In this document: one piece after another, positions 34,207 to 42,994 of the stretch
Layout: each line of letters starts with the position of its first letter
Position numbering within the stretch: the stretch's first letter is position 1
Assembly (NCBI RefSeq): GCF_011440305.1
Contig: NZ_JAAOIW010000009.1
Span: forward strand, 1 to 64,000
Length of the DNA stretch: 64,000 bases
From: Paenibacillus agricola
GTDB lineage: Bacteria; Bacillota; Bacilli; Paenibacillales; NBRC-103111
Reading direction: 5' to 3'
The notes under the pieces: model-generated
What the model was told of the DNA's origin: nothing
Databases searched by the model: none
What the model saw: the letters and a program-made list of their open reading frames with translations, nothing else
Position numbers and translations under genes: made by a program

Positions 34207-34503
34207 ATGAAACGTGTGCAATATGACCTTAATTTCAAGATGGAAATTATTCGAAAAGGGAAAGAGATCGGGAACTTTACAGCCGTAGCCCGGCAGCATG
34301 AACTGGACAGGCAATTGGCTCACCCGAAATTGAAGTTTCAATTTGATGTCTTCATTTTAGCGAGCCTTGCGCTGTTGGTGATCAAACTCGTTGTCCTCCT
34401 TTTGAAAAAAGTAACGGATGGCGGCTCATTCTTTTGGAACTTTGGCTCTTTGATTTTAATGATTGGCGTGGGAATCGGCTCCCGCATGCTGAAAAAAATA
34501 TAA
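34207..34503 (+). pseudogene. Chimera of IS3 OrfA start and a membrane-protein tail
   Basis: The first 34 residues (MKRVQYDLNFKMEIIRKGKE, then FTAVARQHELD) are the helix-turn-helix start of an IS3-family OrfA, with an ACGGAGGGG ribosome binding site. At about residue 35 it changes to a membrane-protein tail with two hydrophobic segments (DVFILASLALLVIKLVVLLL and FFWNFGSLILMIGVGIGS). The frame is open across the joint, so a fusion protein could be made. The joint probably results from deletion between an insertion sequence and a host gene. Confidence 0.55.
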
Positions 34504-34529
34504 ACAAGACGAGGTTTTGCGAAAAAAGT

Positions 34530-34564
34530 AACAGCACCCTCTAATTGGACGGAGAGGTGCTGTT
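34530..34564. terminator. Bidirectional terminator
   Basis: AACAGCACC (34530-34538) pairs with GGTGCTGTT (34556-34564); T-rich sequence follows on the plus strand and an A-run precedes it. It separates the chimeric plus-strand frame from the minus-strand gene ending at 34574. Confidence 0.7.
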
Positions 34565-34573
34565 TTGCTTACT

Positions 34574-35038
34574 TTAATATTCTCCTTTAATTACAAAAAA
34601 AGAGCCCCGAATTGTTCCAGCTAGTTTAGACTTCTGCCTGGCAAACTTAAACTTCTTATCTAACTCCTTGGGTACCTCCATTCCCTCAGAAAGCTTGAAA
34701 CCAACGGCTCTCTTCTTAGGGTCATCAACCGTATACATGACGTTGACCCCAAGGCCATCCTCAAAAAACACGTAGGCAAATTTGATATTTTCCACTTGAA
34801 AACACGACGTTTCTAAAGGGTTGGCGGCAAACTCAATATTACGTTCCTCTTTCAAAATTCGATTCACATACTCAAGGGTATCCTGGCTTTCGCTAGCGGA
34901 TACAACTGTAAATTCATGCTTATATTTGTTCATAAAGTAACGGGCTTCATTAGCACGTAAGCCAGCAAGCGCTTCTGCTGTGGGTGAAGACTCCAAACCA
35001 ACCGTGGACACATGTTTAAAATCAACGATGCAGGACAT
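34574..35038 (-). CDS. Conserved protein of unknown function in a YobU-like operon
   Basis: A 154-residue soluble protein (starting MSCIVDFKHVSTVGLESSPT), with no signal or membrane segment. FEDGLGVNVMYTVDDPKKRAVGF and LDKKFKFARQKSKLAGTIRG are its most distinctive parts; I do not recognise the fold. The ATG at 35038 follows AAAGGAGGAGTGGAA, so an earlier in-frame start at 35095 is less likely. It lies 22 bases downstream of the effector-binding-domain gene and is surely co-transcribed. A ligand-related role with that protein is inference. Confidence 0.65.
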   Translation of the reverse strand: MSCIVDFKHVSTVGLESSPTAEALAGLRANEARYFMNKYKHEFTVVSASESQDTLEYVNRILKEERNIEFAANPLETSCFQVENIKFAYVFFEDGLGVNVMYTVDDPKKRAVGFKLSEGMEVPKELDKKFKFARQKSKLAGTIRGSFFVIKGEY

Positions 35039-35060
35039 TTCCACTCCTCCTTTTATACCT

Positions 35061-35540
35061 TTATTTCCCAACAACAGGAATCCACATTTCACCAACTACT
35101 AAGCCGTTCTGCTGCCCCATCTCAACCGTTGCATTTGGCCCTCCAACATAGGAAAAATTGTTTGCTTCTGGCAAAACTTGACCAAAGGCAATGCCGGCAA
35201 GCTTGTTACTCAACTCTTCCGCTGTCGTTCCTTCCCCTTTAACAACGAGGTATTTCCCTTTAGGAAATTGGATAACTCTGGTCGCTTCGGGTACTGAGAC
35301 CTCTGTCATGACGCCAGCATAATGCATCATCTTGTTATTCACCGCTTCGTTCACGGCAAAAATGTAGTCATTTGCGGCTATGGTTTTTAAAGTGTGAAGC
35401 CTTCCATCTTGTTTGACGGCCTGCCAAAAGTCTGACTTTTCCTTGTTTATGCCGGTAAAGTCTGTGTAATTGCTCTTAAGCTCAGTTCCAAAACCTAAAA
35501 CGGTAAAGCTGTCTTTTTCTTCGAGGGTATAATTCGCCAT
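35061..35540 (-). CDS. GyrI-like effector-binding domain protein (YobU-like)
   Basis: A 159-residue stand-alone AraC-type effector-binding (GyrI-like, SOUL-related) domain. YTLEEKDSFTVLGFGTELKS opens the fold, and the central VPEATRVIQFPKGKYLVVKGEG, then VVGEMWIPV, are typical. Such proteins bind small hydrophobic ligands. It is divergent from the WYL-type regulator at 35650, an arrangement like yobU-yobV of Bacillus subtilis. The ATG at 35540 is preferred over a TTG two codons earlier, which overlaps the GGAAGG site. Confidence 0.75.
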   Translation of the reverse strand: MANYTLEEKDSFTVLGFGTELKSNYTDFTGINKEKSDFWQAVKQDGRLHTLKTIAANDYIFAVNEAVNNKMMHYAGVMTEVSVPEATRVIQFPKGKYLVVKGEGTTAEELSNKLAGIAFGQVLPEANNFSYVGGPNATVEMGQQNGLVVGEMWIPVVGK

Positions 35541-35649
35541 ATTCAAAACCTTCCATTTTTAAATTTAATCAAATGTTTTGTCTTTTCACTTGATAGGTTT
35601 ATAATAGCCTTGAATCATGTCAAAAAATGATACTGTTTAGGGGGGGCCT

Positions 35650-36627
35650 ATGAAAAAGGTTGAACGGATTAATGTCATTATGCGGTATATCAACAACCGT
35701 GCCCACTTTACAATTTCTGAAATCATGCAAGAATTTAATATCTCTCGTTCAACAGCTATTAGAGATATCAGAGAAATTGAAGCCATGGGGATGCCACTTG
35801 TCGCTGAAGTTGGAAGGGATGGGGGGTATTTTGTCATGAACAACTCTGTCCTGCCCACGGTTCGCTTTACCGATAATGAGATCAAAGCTCTTTTTATTGC
35901 CTTTATAGCCACAAGAAATCAACAACTCCCCTATCTGAAGAGTCGTCAGTCTTTAGCTGAAAAATTACTGGGCCTCATCTCAGAAAACCAACAAGATGAC
36001 CTTGTTCTTTTAAATCAAATCTTGCTTTTTGAAGGGACCAACCCGAATAATCCCGACCTGCTTGATCTGTCAGACCTCCCCCATCCTATGTTAGAAAAAC
36101 TGATCCAAACCTTTCTTTTGGATAGCTATTTATGGATTACCATTGAAGAAGACAAGATAATAAAGTCTTATCCCATTTATCTCTTGCACCTTTATCGGGA
36201 AAAAAGTCTTTGGCTGATTGAGGGCTTTGACTTAAAGGAAGAAAAGAAGCAGGTTTTTCCTGTCGACAATCTCACCGATATCCAGCCTTACTCAACGAAA
36301 AAAAGATTAAGCAAGAAAAAAATTTTAGAAAAACTGAGGATGCAGGAAGAAGTAATCAACCTAGTCCTTGAACTTGGTCCAAAAGCAATTGCCCAGTTCA
36401 GAAAGTACCATCCTTTAAGATTTACAATTTCCTATACGAATCCTTACCAAGCGACAGCCATTCTAAAGACTTTTATCCATGTTCATCATGCAGAAGAATT
36501 GAACGAAGTAACAAATTGGCTGCTTTTTCTAGGTGGGGATATCAATTTCAGGGAAGTACCAGCAGAAGTCTTAAAAAGTTTGCAAGAGAGATTAATCTTA
36601 CACTTCCCACATATTGGAAAATGGTGA
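35650..36627 (+). CDS. WYL-domain transcriptional regulator (YobV-like)
   Basis: A 325-residue regulator. The N-terminal winged helix reads RINVIMRYINNRAHFTISEI, then NISRSTAIRDIREIEAMGMP and EVGRDGGYFV, the HTH_11/DeoR-like pattern; a WYL-type domain follows (EKSLWLIEGFDLKEEKKQVF carries the W-L-I core). AGGGGGG precedes the ATG. It is transcribed away from the YobU-like operon with about 110 bases between, so it likely controls that promoter. The effector is unknown. Confidence 0.85.
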   Translation: MKKVERINVIMRYINNRAHFTISEIMQEFNISRSTAIRDIREIEAMGMPLVAEVGRDGGYFVMNNSVLPTVRFTDNEIKALFIAFIATRNQQLPYLKSRQSLAEKLLGLISENQQDDLVLLNQILLFEGTNPNNPDLLDLSDLPHPMLEKLIQTFLLDSYLWITIEEDKIIKSYPIYLLHLYREKSLWLIEGFDLKEEKKQVFPVDNLTDIQPYSTKKRLSKKKILEKLRMQEEVINLVLELGPKAIAQFRKYHPLRFTISYTNPYQATAILKTFIHVHHAEELNEVTNWLLFLGGDINFREVPAEVLKSLQERLILHFPHIGKW

Positions 36628-36642
36628 TAAGGAGGGATATAA

Positions 36643-36738
36643 ATGGCACTTTTGTTGTTGTTCGATCAATTGACTCACCCTATCTCCATTGATGTTTTAA
36701 TTAAACTAAAAAAAGATACAGACCCTCAAATTTCTTGA
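36643..36738 (+). CDS. 31-residue open frame after the WYL regulator, probable gene remnant
   Basis: AAGGAGGGATATAA precedes an ATG at ideal spacing, 15 bases after the regulator stop, and the frame runs MALLLLFDQLTHPISIDVLI to a stop inside a terminator stem. The strong ribosome binding site and operon position suggest that translation occurs, but the length and the overlap with the terminator suggest the rest of the gene has been deleted. Confidence 0.4.
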   Translation: MALLLLFDQLTHPISIDVLIKLKKDTDPQIS

Positions 36739-36755
36739 GAAACTGCATCTTTTTT
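36714..36755 (+). terminator. Rho-independent terminator
   Basis: AGATACAG and CTGCATCT flank an inner CTCAA/TTGAG stem, followed by TTTTTT. It ends the WYL regulator transcript. A second GC-rich hairpin with a T-run (GCCCTCC...GGGGGC, then T7) lies about 40 bases further on. Confidence 0.7.
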
Positions 36756-37099
36756 ACGGAGAAGACTTTTTCAGTGCCCTCCTTTTCGAGAATGGGGGCT
36801 TTTTTTTCTTTAATTAAATAATATGAAGAGTATCATTATTTCGGTTTCACTTGATTTCCACTAAAAATTGGGTAAATCCGCTGAAACTTGTGTGATTGTA
36901 CTCCTTGCCTGTATCTAAATGCATTTTTATTCACAGTATCTAACTTTTTCACAGTTAATCGACAGTCTCCGTGTATTCGCTTGATCGGCAAATTGCTGTG
37001 ATTTTTTCAAAATAGCGGTACCTCAGTCCGTTCGGTCCCTGCTGCGGCTCTATCACTCAGTCAAATGGCCATCTATTTTCGCCATTTTGTACTAGTGGC
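36756..37099. other. Intergenic stretch between AT-rich accessory DNA and the GC-rich sugar locus
   Basis: No gene seen. It starts with a second hairpin-plus-T-run and then runs through AT-rich sequence to the stop of the oxidoreductase gene at 37100, where base composition and codon use change sharply. Confidence 0.5.
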
Positions 37100-38128
37100 T
37101 CAAGCGATCGTAATTTCTTTCCCGGTCCTCGCCGATTCGTAGATCGCGAGAATCAGGTCGACGGACTTCCTCGCTTCTTCGCCAGTCACCATCGGGTCAC
37201 GGTCCTCGCGCACCGCTGCAATGAGGTCCTCCACGAGCAGAAAATGGCCATCGCTCGCAATCTGCGTCGGGTCGTCCTTGGCGCTTACGCGGGGAGCGAC
37301 CTGCGGCAGCTCCTCCTCGCAATCCGCGAATTTCCACTGCTTGAAGCCGGAATCGCCAAACACAATCGTCCCATTCTCCCCATGCAGCTCGAATCTCGAT
37401 TCCTGCCCCGGGTAGACGGACGTTGTTCCCTGAATGACGCCGAACGCCCCGTTCTTGTACTTCACGACGGCCACCGCCGTGTCCTCTACTTCAATTTCCC
37501 GGACGAGCGGCGCCGAGTAGGCGAATACCGACTGCACGTCGCCCATCAGCCATTGGATCAAATCGATGCCGTGCACGCCCTGATTCATCAGCGCACCGCC
37601 GCCGTCGATCGCCCAGGTGCCCCGCCAGCCGGCGCTTTTGTAATATTGTGGGCTTCGGTAGTTTTTCTGGTACGCGTCGCCGAGCACCAGCTTGCCGAGC
37701 TTGCCTTCCTCGATGGCCTTCTTCGCTACGATGGCGGCAGGCGTCAGGCGGAGCTGGAACACGCAGCCCAACTTTACATTCGCCCTGCGGACGGCGGCAA
37801 TCATGCGCGTCATGCTGTCGCTCGTAATATCGAGCGGCTTCTCGCACAGGATGTGCTTGCCCGCCTGCGCGGCGGCGACCGCCACGTCGGCATGGAAGCC
37901 GCTCGGTACTGCAATCGAAACCGCGTCGATATCGTCGCGCTTCAGCATCTCCTCGTAGCTGGCGTATACGTGCGATACCGAAAATTCGGCAGCCAGCTTA
38001 TTTCCTTTGTCCTTGTCGATATCCGCGACCGCCACCAGCTCCGCATTCGGGCTTCCGGCAATCGCACGCGCGTGAGACGGAGCGATGACGCCACCGCCGA
38101 TTATGGCAAATCTCATTTTTTCGCTCAT
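37100..38128 (-). CDS. Gfo/Idh/MocA-family oxidoreductase
   Basis: A 342-residue NAD(P)-dependent sugar or inositol dehydrogenase-like enzyme. The Rossmann dinucleotide motif is FAIIGGGVIAPSHARAI near the N-terminus, EKPLDI carries the conserved Glu-Lys-Pro with the catalytic lysine, and AIDGGGALMNQGVHGIDLI is the substrate-site signature. The ATG at 38128 follows GGGAGGAATG; an in-frame start 54 codons earlier would read through the upstream gene's end and lacks a site. It follows a second family member by 23 bases. The substrate, probably a sugar derivative, is unknown. Confidence 0.9.
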   Translation of the reverse strand: MSEKMRFAIIGGGVIAPSHARAIAGSPNAELVAVADIDKDKGNKLAAEFSVSHVYASYEEMLKRDDIDAVSIAVPSGFHADVAVAAAQAGKHILCEKPLDITSDSMTRMIAAVRRANVKLGCVFQLRLTPAAIVAKKAIEEGKLGKLVLGDAYQKNYRSPQYYKSAGWRGTWAIDGGGALMNQGVHGIDLIQWLMGDVQSVFAYSAPLVREIEVEDTAVAVVKYKNGAFGVIQGTTSVYPGQESRFELHGENGTIVFGDSGFKQWKFADCEEELPQVAPRVSAKDDPTQIASDGHFLLVEDLIAAVREDRDPMVTGEEARKSVDLILAIYESARTGKEITIA

Positions 38129-38151
38129 CGTGTACATTCCTCCCATATCAA

Positions 38152-39159
38152 TTAGTGATGCGCCGACCGAATGAGTCCGACTGTTTCTTCGGCATCGACA
38201 GCAGCCTGCGACGCGGCAACAATATCCTGATGGTCGATGCAGGAAGACAAGCCGGCTATACGGCGCAGGAAATCTTCCGTGATCGTCCATTCCGGCTGCT
38301 GCAAAGGTGCTTGAGCGGGTTCTTCCGAATTCGTCGTCAGCAGTAGCAGCGTCTCCCGCTTCACGAAAGGATCGCCGTTCAGCCTAAGCTCCGCGGTCCC
38401 TTCCGTGCCGGTGGCAAAGATCCGGCCGTCTCCCCAGGTCCAGCTTTTCTCCGGCGTATGCCAGTCGGCGTACAAATGAGCCGCCACGTGATTGCGCATA
38501 AGCACCTGCAGCAAGACAGCATCGTAGAACTCAGGCTTGTCCGTCAGCACATGCTTTGCCATGTAACCGGACGTTCTGGCGATTGTATCCCCTGTCAGCC
38601 AGTGCAGCAGGTCCAAGTCGTGGATCAGCAGATCGATCAGTATGCCCCCGCTCTGGCTCTTGGTGAAAAACCATTGCGGACGGTCGGCCGCTTTTAACAA
38701 ATGAGGCTTCCGTATCTCGATGGAGATGACTTTCCCGAGACGGCCACTGTCGATCAGCGACTTCAGAGCGAGGATGGCCGGCTGAAACCGCTCAGTCAAC
38801 AGCATCCCGATCTGTATGCCACCCCGTTCGATAACGGCCTGCAGACGCTCACAGCCGCTCCGGTCGGTTACGGCCGGCTTGTCGACCATGATGTGTTTGC
38901 CGTTGGCTTCGCACTCCTCGATAATCTCGATCTTCTCGTTATTGATTGCGGAGCTCCCGATAATGGAAACATGCGGCGCGAACAAAGCCCTTTTATCCGA
39001 CAACAGAGGGATCTGGAACTTCTCTGCAAGCGCCAGGGCGACTTTGCTGCGACTGGGCTCGTAAATACCGACGCACTCATGCCCTAACTGGAGCATCTCG
39101 CCAACAAATATACCGATGTGGCTATGCTCACAGCCGAGAATGCCAAACATTGTTTTCAT
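38152..39159 (-). CDS. Gfo/Idh/MocA-family oxidoreductase, divergent member
   Basis: A 335-residue enzyme. The dinucleotide-binding start is atypical (MFGILGCEHSHIGIFVGEM, one glycine of the usual GxGxxG lost), but VDKPAVTD retains the Lys-Pro motif and SGGILIDLLIHDLDLLHWLTG the helix with conserved His-Asp. GGGGGAAAAG precedes the ATG. It is the middle gene of a three-gene minus-strand operon between a tandem acetyltransferase and the other oxidoreductase. The paired oxidoreductases may act as successive oxidation and reduction steps on one sugar, which is inference. Confidence 0.87.
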   Translation of the reverse strand: MKTMFGILGCEHSHIGIFVGEMLQLGHECVGIYEPSRSKVALALAEKFQIPLLSDKRALFAPHVSIIGSSAINNEKIEIIEECEANGKHIMVDKPAVTDRSGCERLQAVIERGGIQIGMLLTERFQPAILALKSLIDSGRLGKVISIEIRKPHLLKAADRPQWFFTKSQSGGILIDLLIHDLDLLHWLTGDTIARTSGYMAKHVLTDKPEFYDAVLLQVLMRNHVAAHLYADWHTPEKSWTWGDGRIFATGTEGTAELRLNGDPFVKRETLLLLTTNSEEPAQAPLQQPEWTITEDFLRRIAGLSSCIDHQDIVAASQAAVDAEETVGLIRSAHH

Positions 39160-39172
39160 ACTTTTCCCCCGT

Positions 39173-40357
39173 TCAGATAAAATTCAATCCTTTCGTATAC
39201 GGAAACGGCAACGGAAAGCATGCACCCGCTGCACGCTTCCATTCGTAGCTGCTCCTGTCCTCTTCCCCTTCGCTGTCGAACAGCAAAGACACCAGCTGCT
39301 GCCTGTTCAGCACAGGCAGCAGCCGTTCCCCGACGGACAGCTCGAACATCCGATCTTCCACGGCACGAACAGTCGGCAGCAAGCCGGGCGACACTCCTTG
39401 ACCGGTCCAGTATGGACCAAGCTGCTCAAACAGGCGCTTCGCATTCAATACATACACCGTGCCTTGATTTTTTCCTGTCCCAAGAAACGCGGGCTCGAGC
39501 AGCCGTGCCAATGACTTCTCCTGCCAAGGGATGACCGCCTCCAACTGCTGAACCGCCTCTTTCTCCATCACATGCAGCAGCAAGGACACAACCGCCTTAT
39601 CTTCACCGGCCCATTCGATAGCGAATCCGCCACCAATCGCATTCACACTCGCAAGCGCAATCGAGCGATCCGCATACTCCTTCGGCTTCAGGGCAAAAAC
39701 GCAGAAGGCTACCGGCACGCCGCTTCTCTCCGCAATGAACGTGCGGTGACGCAGGCGGCGAATGGAGGCCAGCGCCTCGGCTTTCATCAGGTCGGCGATG
39801 TCCCACAGGCTTTGCTCGAACCCTACAGGCCTTGCCGCTGCCAGCTGGTGCAGACGAAACCAGTCGGCCGACGATGCTTCCCTGCAAACCAGATCGGAAG
39901 AACGGCTGGAAGCCAGATCTGCCAGATGCCCGGACAGCAGTCTGTATGTTCCGGTCGTTCCGAAGAGGCAGCATCCCGCTTTTATATATAGTGGAAGCTC
40001 CCCCGATACGAGCAGCAAGGAAGCTCCAGCCCGCTCCGCCTGCTGCTTGGCGAACTCCAGAATCGCCCGCGCATGCCCTCTGCCCCGATAAGTCGGATGC
40101 GTGCAGACGGCTCCATACGAATACACGGAGATTCGGGCACCGCCGATTTGCACGACGGACGGTACAAACCCGGCAAACGAGACAAGCACGCCGTCCGAGA
40201 AACAGCCTACCGCTTGAAGCAGGCTGCACGAGAATACTTTCGGCAAGGAAGCCCCCATGGATGCGCGTCCGTCGGTGCGAAATACGGAATCGGCCAGCGC
40301 GACCGCCGCCGCCATTTCATCTTGGCGTAGAAATCGAATTTGCTCTTCAGAATTCAT
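39173..40357 (-). CDS. Tandem GNAT acetyltransferase (Eis-like)
   Basis: A 394-residue protein with a full N-terminal GNAT domain (IRFLRQDEMAAAVALADSVF, and motif A CTHPTYRGRGHARAILEF at about residues 85-105), a second GNAT-like middle region and an SCP2-like C-terminal third (ELSVGERLLPVLNRQQL). This layout matches Eis-like enzymes, which acetylate amines on small molecules. GGGAGGGATTGCAG precedes the ATG. It is first in the minus-strand operon with two oxidoreductases and is divergent from the AraC gene. Its substrate may be an amino sugar, given the locus. Confidence 0.83.
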   Translation of the reverse strand: MNSEEQIRFLRQDEMAAAVALADSVFRTDGRASMGASLPKVFSCSLLQAVGCFSDGVLVSFAGFVPSVVQIGGARISVYSYGAVCTHPTYRGRGHARAILEFAKQQAERAGASLLLVSGELPLYIKAGCCLFGTTGTYRLLSGHLADLASSRSSDLVCREASSADWFRLHQLAAARPVGFEQSLWDIADLMKAEALASIRRLRHRTFIAERSGVPVAFCVFALKPKEYADRSIALASVNAIGGGFAIEWAGEDKAVVSLLLHVMEKEAVQQLEAVIPWQEKSLARLLEPAFLGTGKNQGTVYVLNAKRLFEQLGPYWTGQGVSPGLLPTVRAVEDRMFELSVGERLLPVLNRQQLVSLLFDSEGEEDRSSYEWKRAAGACFPLPFPYTKGLNFI

Positions 40358-40578
40358 CTGCAATCCCTCCCTCCCGATCTATCATACCCGCTCCAACGGA
40401 TGTTGACGATTAGCAAGTTGGCTTGTACAGTCTCGAATATCCGTATCACAATCTCAATCTCACTTCTCCGTCATTGTCCCAATTCGCCAGGGTTGCCTTG
40501 CCCCGTCCTATGCCTTATGATGGGTTCCATAAGACGGGAGCCGGCTTGTCCGGAGATGGCAAAGGAGAAGTCATAACG

Positions 40579-42798
40579 ATGAAAATCGGAAAATGGAAAC
40601 TGGCATTTCACTTAAATGCGCTTTATTTTCGAATCCTCAGCTATTTTTTGTTGCTGCTGATTCCAACTATTATTATCGGATTTATTGTATATTTTGCCAA
40701 TATTCATATATTCAAAAAGCAGTTAAGCGACAACCTATCTTCGAATGTGCAGTCCTCCTCCAAGGTGATTGACATTTATTTGCGGACATCCGAGCAGACG
40801 GGGATGAATTTTCTGATGAATGATACCGTGCAGCAATATTTGCTGCCGGCCGATTTGCTGACCGATGTCGCGAAAGAGAAATCGTCCAGCATCACGAGAA
40901 TGCTTTCCTTCAGTCGTAATATCATCAATCCCTATATCGACGACATGTTCGTATACGTGGACAACCAATGGATTTATAAGAGCGAGGGATTGGAGAACTT
41001 TCGTTCCTTCTTCACCGAGTTCAGCCGTTTTGACGAATACGAAGAAGCTTATTGGGAAAATTTACTGAAAACGGACTTTTCTTTTCGCGTGCTTAAACCG
41101 ACAATTGTGCAGAAAAAGTATACGGAAAAAAGCGAAACAGTCATCCCCCTTGTCCTCTCGCAGTTCATCAGGGGCAATCGCGTGGTGATGGTCGTGAACA
41201 TATCCATAACAAAAATTATGGATATGCTGATCCGCAACCGAGTGAACGATGCCACACTGTTCGTCGTCACCGACAACGACGGCAACGTCATCGTGGCGGA
41301 CCCCTCACTGCGGCAGCCGGAGACGGTGCGGCTGATCACATCGCATAACGGCGTAACGGAGGTCACGCTGGACAAGAATCAGGTGATGGTGACTTCCTAT
41401 GTGTCCGAATACGGTTGGAATTATTATACCGTCACCCCGGTCGCCGAATACCGGAGACAGGCCAACGGCATTCTGCTTGTGACGGCCTGGCTCGCGTTCC
41501 TTCTGGTTATTTTCGGAATCGCTCTGTCCTTCCGCTTCAGCACGAAGCTGTACAATCCGATCCGTAATCTGCTGGACGCCCAGGACAAGCACGAACGCTT
41601 CTCGGGCGAGTTCATCGAGAGTGCCTTCACTTACATCCTGAGCGGCCACAGGCTGGAGAAGCACGAAGCGATCATGGATGCGTTAGGCTTCGAAGTGGGT
41701 CAATTTTTGTGCTGCTGCCTGAAATTTTACTTCAAGGAATCGTTCTACACGGAAATCCAGGATACCGATAGGCTGCTCATTCAGGAGAAGCTGAAGAAAG
41801 TCATTGGCGGAGTTCTTCAGCAGCAGGTGACCGCTTATGTGCTGGAAACCCAGAGCAACTCTTATGTCGTGATGGTCAATTTGAAGCACGAGGAGGATCG
41901 CGCCCGCTTCGATGCCTCGCTGCAATCGATCATTCGGACTTTCAGCTACGACTCCAGATACTGCCGTCTTGCCATCGGCATTGGCCGGGCCCATCCGAAG
42001 CTCGGCGATCTTGCCCAATCATACGGAGAAGCTAAGATGGCGCTCGCCAAAACGGATGAAGAGGCCGATTTTCAGATAGTCGACTCCTCCCTGCTCCCGA
42101 TCGATGAAAGCTTCCGGTTCACTTTCGTGCACGAGCAAAAAATTGTGAACGGTCTACGGTCCGGGGATATGAAGCTAATCGAGACGGAGATGGAGCGGAT
42201 TATCAGCACCAATCTGGAAAACGGCACCTCCAATCAATATATGAATTTGCTGCTGATCGAGCTTTATTCGATCGGAATCAAGTACGCAGCGGAGAAAGGA
42301 ATTACACCTCTCCATCTGATACAGGACGAGGATCATCAAATCCTGATCGGCAAAAGTCCGCATATCCTGGATTTGCGCGAGCATCTCTCGCTACTGCGGA
42401 AGTTTTACTCCGAAATATTGAACAAGACCATGGGTCCGGACGAGACTAAATCGGGGCAGCTTGTCGCTCGCATCATCGAATACATCGATGTGAACTACAG
42501 CAACGACTTGTACCTGGAGCGGATCGCTTCGGAGATGAACTTGTCTTCCAAATATGTTTCCAAGCTATTCAAGGAAATAACTGGCACCAACCTGACGGAC
42601 TACATCAGCATCAAGCGGATTCAGGAAGCAAAGGTTTTGCTGTCGACAACGGCCTTGAAAAATGACGAAATCGCGGAGAAGATCGGCATCCTGAGCCGAG
42701 CCACCTTCTTCCGGCTGTTCAAGAAGTATGAAGGCGTCACCCCGCAGGACTACCGGAAGATGCTGCAGCAGGAACACAAGAACGAGCCTTCTCCGTAG
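40579..42798 (+). CDS. Membrane-anchored AraC-family regulator with Cache-like sensor
   Basis: A 739-residue one-component regulator. Membrane segments at about residues 17-40 and 300-325 enclose an extracellular Cache-like domain; a long cytoplasmic linker follows, with a GGDEF-like or YesN-type middle region, and the C-terminal AraC domain has two helix-turn-helices (LYLERIASEMNLSSKYVSKLF and NDEIAEKIGILSRATFFRLF). The ATG at 40579 follows GGAGAAG. It sits upstream of the importer genes and presumably senses the ligand or loaded binding protein directly, replacing a two-component pair. Confidence 0.9.
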   Translation: MKIGKWKLAFHLNALYFRILSYFLLLLIPTIIIGFIVYFANIHIFKKQLSDNLSSNVQSSSKVIDIYLRTSEQTGMNFLMNDTVQQYLLPADLLTDVAKEKSSSITRMLSFSRNIINPYIDDMFVYVDNQWIYKSEGLENFRSFFTEFSRFDEYEEAYWENLLKTDFSFRVLKPTIVQKKYTEKSETVIPLVLSQFIRGNRVVMVVNISITKIMDMLIRNRVNDATLFVVTDNDGNVIVADPSLRQPETVRLITSHNGVTEVTLDKNQVMVTSYVSEYGWNYYTVTPVAEYRRQANGILLVTAWLAFLLVIFGIALSFRFSTKLYNPIRNLLDAQDKHERFSGEFIESAFTYILSGHRLEKHEAIMDALGFEVGQFLCCCLKFYFKESFYTEIQDTDRLLIQEKLKKVIGGVLQQQVTAYVLETQSNSYVVMVNLKHEEDRARFDASLQSIIRTFSYDSRYCRLAIGIGRAHPKLGDLAQSYGEAKMALAKTDEEADFQIVDSSLLPIDESFRFTFVHEQKIVNGLRSGDMKLIETEMERIISTNLENGTSNQYMNLLLIELYSIGIKYAAEKGITPLHLIQDEDHQILIGKSPHILDLREHLSLLRKFYSEILNKTMGPDETKSGQLVARIIEYIDVNYSNDLYLERIASEMNLSSKYVSKLFKEITGTNLTDYISIKRIQEAKVLLSTTALKNDEIAEKIGILSRATFFRLFKKYEGVTPQDYRKMLQQEHKNEPSP

Positions 42799-42994
42799 GG
42801 CGGCTTCGCGGCCTGTGCGCGTCGCCACGGCCGCTGCAGCTTACTTAAGACTGTGGCGGAAAGTTGAGAATGGGGCCGCAATCCAGACAATCGAGACTCG
42901 ATATGGCGGAATGCTAATATTCATCCCTTCCCGGTTTGGCTTATGATAAGGGTGCGTGATATCCGCACATCCAAGAAAAGACAGGGGGGATAAA

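Noticed and set aside
37244-38155. 303-codon open frame on the plus strand
   Set aside because: Antisense to an oxidoreductase gene in GC-rich DNA, where long antisense frames are common.
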